NCBI RefSeq assembly: GCF_031157255.1
Contig: NZ_JAVIFX010000023.1
Coordinates: forward strand, 1-64,000
Direction: 5' to 3'
DNA length: 64,000 nucleotides
From: Bradyrhizobium sp. LHD-71
GTDB taxonomy: Bacteria; Pseudomonadota; Alphaproteobacteria; Rhizobiales; Xanthobacteraceae
The notes below the pieces were generated by a model that ran no database searches, was not told where the DNA came from, and was given only the letters and a program-made list of their open reading frames with translations. The position numbers and the translations under genes are program-made. Every line of letters begins with the position of its first letter. The stretch's first letter is position 1. Shown here piece by piece: positions 52,152 through 60,719 of this stretch.

Positions 52152-53725
52152 GACTGGATCCGTTTGCTGTAGAAGTCATCCGGCATGGCCTGTCGGCCGC
52201 TGCCGAAGAAATGAGCCTGGTGATGACCCGCTCTGCCCGTTCGCCGTTGCTGCGGGAGGCCGGCGACCTTTCCTCGGCGATCACCGATGCCAAGGGCGGC
52301 CTCGTCGGGCAGGGGCGCGATATTCCGGTCCATCTCGGCGCGATGGCGTTCACCATCCCTGAGCTGCTCAAGGTGGTGCCGGCGGCAGGCCTCAAGGACG
52401 GCGACGTTCTCATTTACAATCTCGGCGCGCTCGGCGGAAATCACCTGAACGACGTCAAGGTCGTCCGGCCGGTGTTCGTCGAGCGAGACATCGTCGCCTT
52501 TGCCGTCAGCCTCGCGCATTGGCCCGATGTCGGAGGAACGTGGCCCGGCAGTTATTTTGCCAAGGCCATCGATACCTTTCAGGAGGCGATGCGCATTCCG
52601 CCGGTGTTGATCGCCGATAAGGACGGCGTGCAGACGCCGATCCTCGATTTCATCAAGGTGAACGTGCGTGACGCCGAGTCCTGCGAGGGGGATCTGCTCG
52701 CCCAGATCGCGGCGACCAAGACCGGCGAAAAGCGCATCGTTGAACTTTGCCAGCAGCACGGAAAGGACGTGTTCGTCGCAACGCTTGCTCGCCTTCACGA
52801 TCTTTCAGAAAGCGAAATGCGTGCCGCCATTCGGGAGCTGCCCGACGGCACTTACGAAGGCGAAGACCATATGGACGACGGCGGGCCGGACGGAGAGCCG
52901 GCGCGGATCCATGTCAGGATCACTATCGCTGGAGACGAAGCGACGTTTGACCTGTCCGGAAGTTGCGACCGGGTTTCGAACTTCTGCAACACCACGCCGT
53001 TCATCGCCAAGTCCGCGGTCGCCTACGCGGCGCGCATCATGAGCGGCCGCGACATGCAGCAGAATGCGGGCGCGTTGCGACCGCTGACGATCATCACTCG
53101 TCCTGGCTCCATACTCGAGCCTGGCTGGACCGCCGCCGTTGCCGCGGGAAACCATGAGACGTCGATGCGCATCGTCGATGCAGTGTTCCGCGCGATGCAG
53201 GACACGATTCCGGAGCGACTGTCTGCGGGCGGGACAACGACGGCCGGCGTGCTCTCGTTTGCGGAGCCCCGACAAGATGGATCCTGGAAGATGCTCTATG
53301 AAGTTCATGGCGGAGGCGAGGGCGCCCGGCATGACCGTCACGGGTGTCCAGCGACGCGTGTTCATCTCACCAACACATCGAACACGCCGGCCGAGGTCAT
53401 TGAAGCGAACTACAACATACGCGTCGAACAGCAGTCGATCCGACGCGGCTCCGGTGGGCGCGGACAATTCAAGGGTGGCGACGGGATCGTCCGTTCGTAT
53501 CGAATCCTGGCGCCGTCGATGCATCTCATGACCTGTATCGAGCGTATGGTCGTGCCTCCTTTTGGAATGCAGGGAGGCCAGGCCGGTGAACCCTGCCGCG
53601 TGTCGCTGACGCGACAAGGCGAAAACGTTGACATCGACGGAAAGTCCAACCTCGTCCTTCAGGCCGACGATCTCTTGACCGTCGAGAGCAGTGGTGGCGG
53701 CGGCTTTGGTTTGCCGTCTTCGTAA
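52148..53725 (+). CDS. hyuB: Hydantoinase B/oxoprolinase family protein, subunit B
   Basis: A 525-residue partner of HyuA. It starts MRLDPFAVEVIRHGLSAAAE and has GQGRDIPVHLGAM, NLGALGGNHLNDVKVV and RRGSGGRGQFKGGDGIVR, which mark the HyuB family. The ATG at 52148 overlaps the hyuA stop codon; an upstream in-frame ATG lies deep in hyuA. The pair should need ATP and Mn/Mg. The exact cyclic amide is not known. Confidence 0.9.
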   Translation: MRLDPFAVEVIRHGLSAAAEEMSLVMTRSARSPLLREAGDLSSAITDAKGGLVGQGRDIPVHLGAMAFTIPELLKVVPAAGLKDGDVLIYNLGALGGNHLNDVKVVRPVFVERDIVAFAVSLAHWPDVGGTWPGSYFAKAIDTFQEAMRIPPVLIADKDGVQTPILDFIKVNVRDAESCEGDLLAQIAATKTGEKRIVELCQQHGKDVFVATLARLHDLSESEMRAAIRELPDGTYEGEDHMDDGGPDGEPARIHVRITIAGDEATFDLSGSCDRVSNFCNTTPFIAKSAVAYAARIMSGRDMQQNAGALRPLTIITRPGSILEPGWTAAVAAGNHETSMRIVDAVFRAMQDTIPERLSAGGTTTAGVLSFAEPRQDGSWKMLYEVHGGGEGARHDRHGCPATRVHLTNTSNTPAEVIEANYNIRVEQQSIRRGSGGRGQFKGGDGIVRSYRILAPSMHLMTCIERMVVPPFGMQGGQAGEPCRVSLTRQGENVDIDGKSNLVLQADDLLTVESSGGGGFGLPSS

Positions 53726-53830
53726 CAGGCGTGTCTGGCCCAGAGCTTAAGTCTGGTTCTGGCTCTCGCTGGATCCGTGCTGCGCTTCTAAAGCAGCGAG
53801 GAGTTTGAGTTCGAAGGTCGACGCCACACG

Positions 53831-53867
53831 CTCGGGGTCATCCCTGCTTTTGCAGGAATGACCCGAG
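53831..53867. repeat. Hairpin between hyuB and the aminotransferase gene
   Basis: CTCGGGGTCATCCCTGC (53831-53847) pairs with GCAGGAATGACCCGAG (53852-53867), with one bulge/mismatch, across a short TTTT-containing loop. It is a REP-like unit and could also end transcription. The gap of 184 bases holds no gene. Confidence 0.7.
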
Positions 53868-53909
53868 AGTGCGTTACGTCGAGAACTGAAGCGGCACGAA
53901 AGGGCGGCT

Positions 53910-55208
53910 ATGAGCAGACTGTTGACGACAGGCTTGAACGCAGGCCGCGACGCGCCACCGACGGTTGTCGACGGAGAGGGAGTCTATTTCCATCTAGAGG
54001 ATGGACGGCGCGTGATCGACGGGAGCAACACGGGAGGCGCGCTCGGTCATCGGCATCCGGCCATGGTGGAGGCCGTCCGCCGCGCCGCCGATACGCCTGT
54101 CGTGAACGAAGGCTGGACGTGGGTCGGGCGCGAGGAGGCCGCCGACAATCTCGTATCGGTTGCTTTCAAGGGCGAGGAAGACTGGGTTGGCGCCGTCCGT
54201 TTCTGCATCAGCGGCAGCGAGGCGAACGACATGGCGCTGTCGCTGTGCCAGTCGCTGACGAAACGATCCGCGGTCGCGACCAGAGAGCGCGCCTATCACG
54301 GCCTGGTCGGGCTGTCGCGCAGCGTGACGGTGCAGCCGCACTGGCACGGCGGGCTTGCGCGTCACGAAGGCGGGACCAGCCTGCCGGCTGCGCTGGCACC
54401 GGTTCGGGTGCTGCCGGCACCCGACGGTGCAATCTACGGCGCCGAATTGCACAACCCGCCGCCATCGGAGTATCTGCACAGTGCTGGCGAAATTCTTTCC
54501 GGCACGGCCGCGACGATCATCGATTATACGCAGGGTGGCATCTACTACGACGCCGAGTATCAGGACGAGGTTGCCTCGCGCGCCCGCGAGGCGGGGTCCT
54601 ACTGGATCGCCGACGAGGTCGTGACCGGCGCGGGACGGGCGGGGCGCTGGTTTGCTTTTCAGGGCGGCAAGAGCCGCCCCGATATCGTCACGCTCGGGAA
54701 GTCACTCGGAGGCGGCGCAGCGGCGGTCGCCGCCGTCGTCGTCTCGAAGGCCGTCATGGAGCGGCTGGCAGGAACGAGCTGGCAGAACTACGGCACACTG
54801 CGCGGCCATCCGATCAGCATGGCCGCGGTGAGCGCGTATCTTCAGGTCATCGTCAAGGACGACATCCTGGCGCGCGTGCAGCACCTCGAGCAGCTCTTCA
54901 CGCGCAAGCTGAAGGCGATCGGCCGGCGGCATCCGAGCGTCCGTCGCATTGCCGGCCAGGGTCTTCACTGGACCGTGGAGCTGCACGGACCCGATTGGCG
55001 CACGTGGCTTGCGGACACGACGGAAACGCCGGTCGCGTCGCGCGTCGCCTCGCGTGCCCTGGAAGCGGGCGCCGTCATCGGCACGAGCGGCGAGCAGACC
55101 TCGCTCTTTCTCGCGCCGCCCCTGATCATCTCCGACGACGAGGCGATGCAACTGCTCGAAGCCCTCGACCACGGCCTCGACGTCGCCGACCAGGAGTTCG
55201 CGCAATAG
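53910..55208 (+). CDS. Class III aminotransferase (glutamate-1-semialdehyde aminomutase-like)
   Basis: A 432-residue PLP enzyme of the class III family, nearest in look to glutamate-1-semialdehyde aminomutase relatives. Signatures are VRFCISGSEANDMALSLCQS, the PLP-binding Asp in WIADEVVTGAGRAGRW and the Schiff-base Lys in IVTLGKSLGGG. It is unlikely to be the heme-pathway HemL, as the substrate-gate region differs and the gene sits in a catabolic set with hyuAB and a peptide transporter. It may transaminate the ring-opened product. This is inference from context. Confidence 0.85.
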   Translation: MSRLLTTGLNAGRDAPPTVVDGEGVYFHLEDGRRVIDGSNTGGALGHRHPAMVEAVRRAADTPVVNEGWTWVGREEAADNLVSVAFKGEEDWVGAVRFCISGSEANDMALSLCQSLTKRSAVATRERAYHGLVGLSRSVTVQPHWHGGLARHEGGTSLPAALAPVRVLPAPDGAIYGAELHNPPPSEYLHSAGEILSGTAATIIDYTQGGIYYDAEYQDEVASRAREAGSYWIADEVVTGAGRAGRWFAFQGGKSRPDIVTLGKSLGGGAAAVAAVVVSKAVMERLAGTSWQNYGTLRGHPISMAAVSAYLQVIVKDDILARVQHLEQLFTRKLKAIGRRHPSVRRIAGQGLHWTVELHGPDWRTWLADTTETPVASRVASRALEAGAVIGTSGEQTSLFLAPPLIISDDEAMQLLEALDHGLDVADQEFAQ

Positions 55209-55284
55209 GCGCAGCGCTCCCCAGGCTGTGCAAAACCCGCCGCGAAACCGGCCTAAAGTGTGATGACGTAGCCACACTCTCGGT

Positions 55285-55387
55285 GTCGTCCTCGCGAAAG
55301 CGGGGACCCATATTCCAGAGCGTCAGGGTTTGTCGCCGTCGCTCTGGAATATGGATCCCTGCTTTTCATAGGCGAGCGAAGCGACGC
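55285..55387. repeat. Dispersed palindromic repeat (family B, variant copy)
   Basis: Starts GTCGTCCTCGCGAAAGCGGG, as at 5394 and 61403. Its inner hairpin is a perfect 14-bp inverted repeat, CATATTCCAGAGCG (55309-55322) with CGCTCTGGAATATG (55340-55353). It fills the centre of the 338-base gap after the aminotransferase gene; I see no gene in the rest. Confidence 0.75.
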
Positions 55388-55511
55388 CGTTCTTCGAACG
55401 GCTATGGGGATGACACCGAATATTTTGTAGTGTCAGTGCCTAACTTAAACTCATCACGCTTTAGCCCCCGCTGTGCTTGGGAGCAGACGCACCAGATTTC
55501 GTTGGAAATGG

Positions 55512-55539
55512 AAGGCGGTCCTTCAAGTTGGACCGCCTT
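55512..55539. terminator. Strong hairpin 3' to the GNAT gene
   Basis: AAGGCGGTCC (55512-55521) pairs perfectly with GGACCGCCTT (55530-55539) around an 8-base loop. It lies 7 bases beyond the stop of the minus-strand GNAT gene and can work as a terminator for it, and perhaps for transcripts from the left. The T tail is weak (CTTCCATTTCC on the minus strand). Confidence 0.65.
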
Positions 55540-55546
55540 CGTTCAG

Positions 55547-56041
55547 CTATGCCCCGAACGCCGGGTGATAGGCGACGTCGCCAGTAGCTGGCGGGCCGCC
55601 TAGAACCAGGCGCTGAAAGTAGGGCGAATGACGGCCGCCGTACGTCAGAGCCGGATCGCTCTCAAAACCGAACCGGTGATAGTAGCGGGGATCGCCAAGG
55701 ACCACGCAGCCCGCGGCCTGAAACAATCGGAGTTGTTCGAGCCCTGCTCGTATGAGCAATTGGCCAAAACCCCGACTCTGCTGCTCTGGCCTGACGGAGA
55801 CTGGCCCGAGGCCATACCAGCCTCCTCGGGCGCCAACGATCGTGACTGGCGAGAATGCCACATGCCCTACGATTTCGTCCTGATCTACGGCAACGAGAGA
55901 GACCGCCAGTGCTTGGCCTGTCCTCAGGCCTTCAACGATGCGCGCCTCCGTCCCGCTACTGTGAGGCGCGGTCTTGAACGCTGCGGTTGTGATATAGCTG
56001 ATAGCAGCGACGTCAGTTGGTCGCTCGGATCTGATTTCCAA
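55547..56041 (-). CDS. GNAT family N-acetyltransferase (YhbS-like)
   Basis: A 164-residue acetyltransferase: MEIRSERPTDVAAISYITTA start, then YGLGPVSVRPEQQSRGFGQL with the acetyl-CoA motif (Q-S-R-G-F-G), then GDPRYYHRFGFE. This is the same YhbS-like subgroup as the gene at 846-1367. A strong hairpin follows its stop. The substrate is unknown. Confidence 0.88.
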   Translation of the reverse strand: MEIRSERPTDVAAISYITTAAFKTAPHSSGTEARIVEGLRTGQALAVSLVAVDQDEIVGHVAFSPVTIVGARGGWYGLGPVSVRPEQQSRGFGQLLIRAGLEQLRLFQAAGCVVLGDPRYYHRFGFESDPALTYGGRHSPYFQRLVLGGPPATGDVAYHPAFGA

Positions 56042-56390
56042 TGTCGTGAACCTTTATAGAAGCCCAAATGCGCAGGCACGTGCCGTATCGCAGATCACGC
56101 GACACGGGCTGGCTGCAGCCGTGCGTCTCAAGCGAGACGATTAGAGGGTTTCTACAATCTCCAACATGGGCCGAAGCTAAACTGCTCGGGCCTCAATCAC
56201 AATACCACCGTGGGTTCGAGACGAGATTCGACTTGGGCTCGTAGCACGATGCGTCCTCTTCTGCGCTGGAACCTCGGGAGGCCCCGCGAACTGAGTTCTT
56301 GCACAGCCTGTCCTGCACCGCCCCGTCTCCCGACCATCCTCTTGTTGGATGCTGTACATGCCCTCTCCCACGAGGAGAGAGAGGGCATAA
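56042..56390. other. 349-base gap without a supported gene
   Basis: Only a hairpin near the right end is clear: ATGCCCTCTC (56358-56367) with GAGAGGGCAT (56379-56388), 3 bases past the stop codon of the alkylsulfatase gene, which could act as its terminator. The rest has no motif or ribosome-binding site that I can support. Confidence 0.5.
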
Positions 56391-58337
56391 TCATGAGCGC
56401 GCTGGCATGCCTTTGCGCGGTTCGATGATCTCGAAGACGCGGTCGTAGCGATCCATCAGGTCCATCAATTCCTGGAATGCGGACGGGCGGCCGACCGTCT
56501 TAGCTTTGCCCGCGGCGGTTGCTTCGCCGATGGTGGTCGCTTGAAGCACGAGCTCTTCGAAGACGGGGCGATCAACGGTCAGCGTTGCGTCGGCGTTCGG
56601 ATCGTGAGCGTCGCGCAGATAGGTGAGCGCACAGTTCTCGAGATTGAGAACGAAGTGATCCGCCGAATCGGCGAACTGGCAGTTCAGGACGAGGTGCTTG
56701 TCTTCGGCGGCCCGGCCGTTGAGGCGGACGGCGAGGTAGTCGAGCAGCTGGCTCGTTCGCAACGAGCGGGCGGTGGCGGGCGAGATCGGTGGCCGGCTCC
56801 GCCCCTTTCCGGAGCCGTGTCGCAGCTCCTGGGCGCCGAACAGGTAGCTGTTGCGCCAAGTCGCGCTTTCGCTGGCATAGCCGAGCTGCTCGTAGGTGTC
56901 GGCAAGGAGAAGGCGCGCCTCTTCGTTGTCGGGCTCGGCGAACACCAGATGATTCAGCACCTCGGCGACGATGCGAAATTCGCCGGCAGCGAAATCGTCG
57001 CGTGCCTTGCGGAGGATCTGGTCCGCGCCACCCATATAGGCGACGAGCCTGGTGCCGAGCGCTGCGGGCGGCAGCGGATCGAGATGCGCGGGGTTGGCGT
57101 CGTACCAGCCGAGAGCGCGCTGATAGATGGCTTTGACGTTGTGACGGACGTGGCCGTAGTAGCCGCGCGTGTGCCAGGCGCGATCAAGGGCCTTCGGCAT
57201 CCGGATCGTCTCGGCGATTTCCGCCGCCGTCAGGCCGTGGTTGATCAGACGCATCGTCTGGTCGTGGAGAAATTTGTAGACGTCGCGCTGCTGCTTCAGA
57301 TGTGTCTGGACCTGCGCGCTGCCCCAGACAGGCCAGTGATGCTGGCCGACGAGGACTTCCGCTTCGGCGCCCCACAGCCGAAGCGCGTCGTTGATGTAGC
57401 CCGACCACGCGTGCGCATTGCGGACTTCCGAGCCGCGGAAGGGCAGAAGGTTGTGAAGGTTTCGGGTGGCGTTCTCGGCCATGTTGAGGGCTTTGAGCAG
57501 CGGCACGTAGAAATGAAACTCCGCAGGCGCTTCGCTCTCCGGCGCCATCTGGAAGACGAATTCGAGGCCGTCGATGACGCGCGTCTCGCCCGTCTCCTTG
57601 ACGAAGTCGGTCGGGGCCAGCAGCGAGTTCGTGCCGAAGGCCACCGTCTTTCCAAGACCGCAATCGACGTGTCCGCGCGGACCGCGGGACAGGAAGCGGC
57701 CGAACTGGTACTCCGCGCGCCGCAGCATGGCACGGCCGGCAATTACGTTCTCCGAGACGGCGAAGTCCATGAACAGGTCGGGCGCGATGATCGGCACGCG
57801 GCCGCTTTGCACGTCCTCATCGCTGACGATGCCGCGTGCGCCACCCCAGTGATCGCCGTGGGTATGGGTGTAGATGACCGCGATCACCGGCCGCTGCCCG
57901 CGATGCTTGCGGTAGAGCTCGAGGCCTGCGCGGGCGCCTTCGATCGAGGTGAGGGTGTCGACGACGATGACGCCGGTGTCGCCCTCGATCAACGTCATGT
58001 TGGCGAGATCGAAACCCCTGATCTGGTAGATGCGATCGGTGACCTGGAACAGGCCATGGTTCATGTTGAGCTGGGCCTGCCGCCAGAGGCTCGGATTGAC
58101 GGTCGCGGGCGCCGTGTCCGAGGCCAGAAATCCATACGGCGCCATCGTCCACGCGGCGTGGCCTGCCGCCGCGAGGATGGTGGCGTCTGGCAACGTGTCG
58201 ATGAATCCACGCCGCGCATCCTCGAAGTCCTGGCGATCGTGGAACGGCAACGCCGCCAGCATTGCCGCATTGGCGGCTGCAACCGCGGGATGCGCATCTT
58301 TTGCGAGCCTGCGAGGATCGGTGGATGTGTCGGTCAT
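56391..58337 (-). CDS. Alkyl/aryl-sulfatase, SdsA1-like (metallo-beta-lactamase fold)
   Basis: A 648-residue sulfatase with the metallo-beta-lactamase metal motif HTHGDHWGG (about residues 157-165), a second metal ligand region, a dimerisation domain (about 380-510: GLTAAEIAETI, YMGGADQILRKA) and a C-terminal SCP2-like domain (about 525-645) that would hold the alkyl chain. It should free sulfate from alkyl sulfates such as SDS. There is no obvious Sec signal, so it is probably cytosolic. It lies upstream of a repeat that separates it from a flavin monooxygenase gene on the same strand. Confidence 0.9.
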   Translation of the reverse strand: MTDTSTDPRRLAKDAHPAVAAANAAMLAALPFHDRQDFEDARRGFIDTLPDATILAAAGHAAWTMAPYGFLASDTAPATVNPSLWRQAQLNMNHGLFQVTDRIYQIRGFDLANMTLIEGDTGVIVVDTLTSIEGARAGLELYRKHRGQRPVIAVIYTHTHGDHWGGARGIVSDEDVQSGRVPIIAPDLFMDFAVSENVIAGRAMLRRAEYQFGRFLSRGPRGHVDCGLGKTVAFGTNSLLAPTDFVKETGETRVIDGLEFVFQMAPESEAPAEFHFYVPLLKALNMAENATRNLHNLLPFRGSEVRNAHAWSGYINDALRLWGAEAEVLVGQHHWPVWGSAQVQTHLKQQRDVYKFLHDQTMRLINHGLTAAEIAETIRMPKALDRAWHTRGYYGHVRHNVKAIYQRALGWYDANPAHLDPLPPAALGTRLVAYMGGADQILRKARDDFAAGEFRIVAEVLNHLVFAEPDNEEARLLLADTYEQLGYASESATWRNSYLFGAQELRHGSGKGRSRPPISPATARSLRTSQLLDYLAVRLNGRAAEDKHLVLNCQFADSADHFVLNLENCALTYLRDAHDPNADATLTVDRPVFEELVLQATTIGEATAAGKAKTVGRPSAFQELMDLMDRYDRVFEIIEPRKGMPARS

Positions 58338-58368
58338 GGGACGATTCCTGAAGGCGAGCGGCGGGCCT

Positions 58369-58447
58369 GTAGCCCGGATGAGCGAAGCGATATCCGGGAG
58401 TTGCCGCCGTGTCAGCCCCGGATGTCGCTTCGCTCATCCGGGCTACG
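58369..58447. repeat. Dispersed palindrome (family C, copy 3)
   Basis: GTAGCCCGGATGAGCGAAGC on the left and CGCTTCGCTCATCCGGGCTAC-type right arm. It lies between the alkylsulfatase and the LLM monooxygenase genes, and matches the copies at 41905 and 44182. Confidence 0.85.
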
Positions 58448-58458
58448 GTCCTTCGCGA

Positions 58459-59517
58459 TCACGCCGCGCGAACGCTTTTGAGTTCGCGTCGCACCGCAGG
58501 GATGATCCGCGTGCCCCACAATTCGATCTGGCGCAGCATGGTGGCCTGATCGAAGTCGCCGAGCTGGGTCTGCAGCGCAATGTGGCTGGGCTTCAGGATG
58601 CTGATCTCCTCGAGCAGGCGGTCGATCACCTGGTTGACGCTGCCGACGGGAAGGTTGGCGCGCATGGTTTCGAGCGACATCTCGTTCGGTCCGGCTTCTT
58701 CCTTGATCAGGTAACCGTCGTCGCTCTGGGCGCGACGGAATTTCAGGCTTTCGGACAGGCGCCGCTGAAAGCGCGCGTTGTCGAGATAGGCGGTGATCTC
58801 GCTCTCGTTGTCGCTCGCATAACCGCAGCGCAGGAAGCCGAAGCGCACGGTATCGATCGAGCGGCCTTGCTTCTCGGCGATGCCTTCGAGCTTGTCGCGC
58901 AGCGCCTTGATCGCGTCGTGCCCGTTGAGCAGCGCGGTGACGAACAGGTTGTGGTTGTCGCGAACCGCGAGACCAAGTGTTTCCGCGTGACCCGACGTGA
59001 CCCAGAGCGGCGGCATCGGCTTCTGCACGGTGCGGACGCTGATGGCGGTCGGCGGCATTTTGATGTGCGCCCCGTCATAGGAGAAGATGCGTTCGCGAAG
59101 GCCCGCATGCAGCACGTCATAGAATTCGGCGAACAGCGCGTGCGATTCCTTGAGCTCGACGCCGAAGCGTTCGAACTCGAACTGCTGGTAGCCCGAGCCT
59201 ATGCCGAGATCGAGCCGGCCGTCGGACACGGTGTCGGCGAAACCGATCTCGGCGAGCAAGCGGGCCGGGTGATAGAGCGGCAGCACGCAGACCGCGGTGC
59301 CAAGCCGGATGGTCTTGGTCAGCCCCGCGCAATGCGCGACCATCATCAGCGGCGACGGACAGAGGCTGTAATTGTTGAAATGGTGCTCGGCATACCAGGC
59401 GGTGTCAAAGCCGGCAGCTTCGGCGGCGACCGTCTGCTCGACCGCATTGCGGATGACCTGCTGCGACGACTGATGATAGCCGCGCTGCTGAGCCAGAATG
59501 AAAACACCGAATTCCAT
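58459..59517 (-). CDS. LLM class flavin-dependent oxidoreductase
   Basis: A 352-residue luciferase-like monooxygenase with a TIM-barrel. MEFGVFILAQQRGYH, AEHHFNNYSLCPSPLMMVAH and GRLDLGIGSGYQQFEFERFG are the usual family segments. It should use reduced flavin supplied by another enzyme to oxygenate a small substrate. It is divergent from a LysR regulator (178-base gap), which is the likely controller. The alkylsulfatase on the same strand suggests organosulfur use, but this family is too broad to be sure. Confidence 0.88.
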   Translation of the reverse strand: MEFGVFILAQQRGYHQSSQQVIRNAVEQTVAAEAAGFDTAWYAEHHFNNYSLCPSPLMMVAHCAGLTKTIRLGTAVCVLPLYHPARLLAEIGFADTVSDGRLDLGIGSGYQQFEFERFGVELKESHALFAEFYDVLHAGLRERIFSYDGAHIKMPPTAISVRTVQKPMPPLWVTSGHAETLGLAVRDNHNLFVTALLNGHDAIKALRDKLEGIAEKQGRSIDTVRFGFLRCGYASDNESEITAYLDNARFQRRLSESLKFRRAQSDDGYLIKEEAGPNEMSLETMRANLPVGSVNQVIDRLLEEISILKPSHIALQTQLGDFDQATMLRQIELWGTRIIPAVRRELKSVRAA

Positions 59518-59626
59518 GAAGCAAGCCTCCGCGGGCGGGGTTGAGCGAATTGCCGGCCGAGGCGCGGCGGAGCGGAAAGCTAGGGCCTTGAAAAATCCGA
59601 GACAATCGGCCTATCACAAGCATGTC

Positions 59627-59636
59627 TTTTGCAAAA
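59627..59636. promoter_or_regulatory. Candidate LysR-type site in the divergent gap
   Basis: TTTTGCAAAA is a perfect 10-bp palindrome, and the flanks TGTC/AACA extend its dyad loosely. It lies midway between the LLM gene and the lysR gene in an A+T-rich patch, where a LysR operator would be expected. The match to the generic T-N11-A pattern is weak. Confidence 0.35.
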
Positions 59637-59695
59637 AACAAGAAAATCGGAATGAGCCTGAGACATCGGATGAACCAGGACGATAATCGATCACG

Positions 59696-60622
59696 ATGAG
59701 CCACCTGCAGTCGATGGAACTGCTCGTCCTGACGGTGCGGGAATGCAGCTTTTCCGCCGCCGGCCGTCGCGTGGGCCTGTCGCCGGCCTCGGTGTCGCGC
59801 CACATCGGCGAACTCGAAACGAACCTCGGCGTGCAATTGCTCAATCGGACGACGCGACACCTGTCGCTGACGGAAGCCGGCAAGGTCTACCTGCAGCGCG
59901 CCGAGCAGATTTTGCACAGCGTCGAGGACGCGGCGGCGGCGGCGCTTGCCTTGCAGAAGACGCCGCGGGGAACGCTGCGGGTGCACTCGCGCATGCTGTT
60001 CGGCATGACGGTGCTGACGCCGCTGCTGCCACAGTTTCAGAAACTCTATCCGGAGCTGAAGGTCGAGCTGTCCCTGTCCGAACGCAGGGTCCAGCTTCGC
60101 GAACAGGATTTCGACGTCGACCTGCAGATCGCCGCGCCCTCTGATCCCAGCCTGATGCAGCGGCGGCTGCTTGCGAGTGAACGCATCCTGGTTGCGGCGC
60201 CCGACTATGTGGCGCGGATGCCGGCCGTGAGAGTTCCAGGCGATCTTAAGCGGCACAACTGCCTGACCTACTGGCTTGGATCGGAGGAGGTGGCGTGGAA
60301 GTTCATGACCAAGGGAAAGCTGACGGAGCTCGTGGTGCCCTCGTCGTTCAGCAGCAACAACGGACACGTTCTGATCCAGCTTGCCGCCATGGGCCACGGC
60401 ATCGCGCTGCTCGACGACTATACGGTCGCAGCCGAGCTTGCCGCGCGACGGCTCGTGCGTCTGCTGCCCGGCTGGCGCGTGACCAATTCCACGTTCGACG
60501 AAGGCATCTACGCGACCTTCCTGCAAACGAACTACCTGCCCGAGAAGATCAGGGTGTTTCTCGATTTCCTGGCCGAACATGTGCCGGGACAGATCAGGAA
60601 ACGTCAGGTGCGCCGCGCTTGA
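59696..60622 (+). CDS. LysR family transcriptional regulator
   Basis: A 308-residue LysR protein. The N-terminal winged helix (SFSAAGRRVGLSPASVSRHI, about residues 17-36) is followed by LNRTTRHLSLTEAGKVYL, and the C-terminal periplasmic-binding-like effector domain has GHGIALLDDYTV near residue 237. It is divergent from the LLM monooxygenase, its likely target. Its stop codon lies within a TetR-type operator. A tetR gene follows 97 bases later. Confidence 0.92.
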   Translation: MSHLQSMELLVLTVRECSFSAAGRRVGLSPASVSRHIGELETNLGVQLLNRTTRHLSLTEAGKVYLQRAEQILHSVEDAAAAALALQKTPRGTLRVHSRMLFGMTVLTPLLPQFQKLYPELKVELSLSERRVQLREQDFDVDLQIAAPSDPSLMQRRLLASERILVAAPDYVARMPAVRVPGDLKRHNCLTYWLGSEEVAWKFMTKGKLTELVVPSSFSSNNGHVLIQLAAMGHGIALLDDYTVAAELAARRLVRLLPGWRVTNSTFDEGIYATFLQTNYLPEKIRVFLDFLAEHVPGQIRKRQVRRA

Positions 60623-60633
60623 CCGCTCGGTCA
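60620..60633. promoter_or_regulatory. TetR-type operator before the tetR gene
   Basis: TGACCG-CT-CGGTCA, two perfect inverted half-sites with a 2-base spacer. It begins at the lysR stop codon and lies 87 bases before the tetR start, where it would allow autoregulation. The same half-site appears in the operators at 62589 and 62666. Confidence 0.7.
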
Positions 60634-60719
60634 GCGAAAAATATGATTTGCGTCAATCGATTATTGTGGTCGGCGGTCGCTTCGATGCCACGTCGTCGGA
60701 CCGGTCCGGAGCACACGCG

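Noticed and set aside
53910-55208. Assignment as the heme-pathway enzyme HemL
   Set aside because: The gene shares the class III fold and the GKSLGG lysine, but sits with hyuAB and a peptide transporter. A catabolic aminotransferase is the better fit.
56541-58481. Long plus-strand frame opposite the alkylsulfatase
   Set aside because: The sulfatase metal motif HTHGDH and its domain order are clear on the minus strand. The other frame is a shadow.
60646-60665. FNR/FixK-like site TTGCGTCAATC before the tetR gene
   Set aside because: The spacing of the half-sites is too short for TTGAT-N4-ATCAA or the FixK form.
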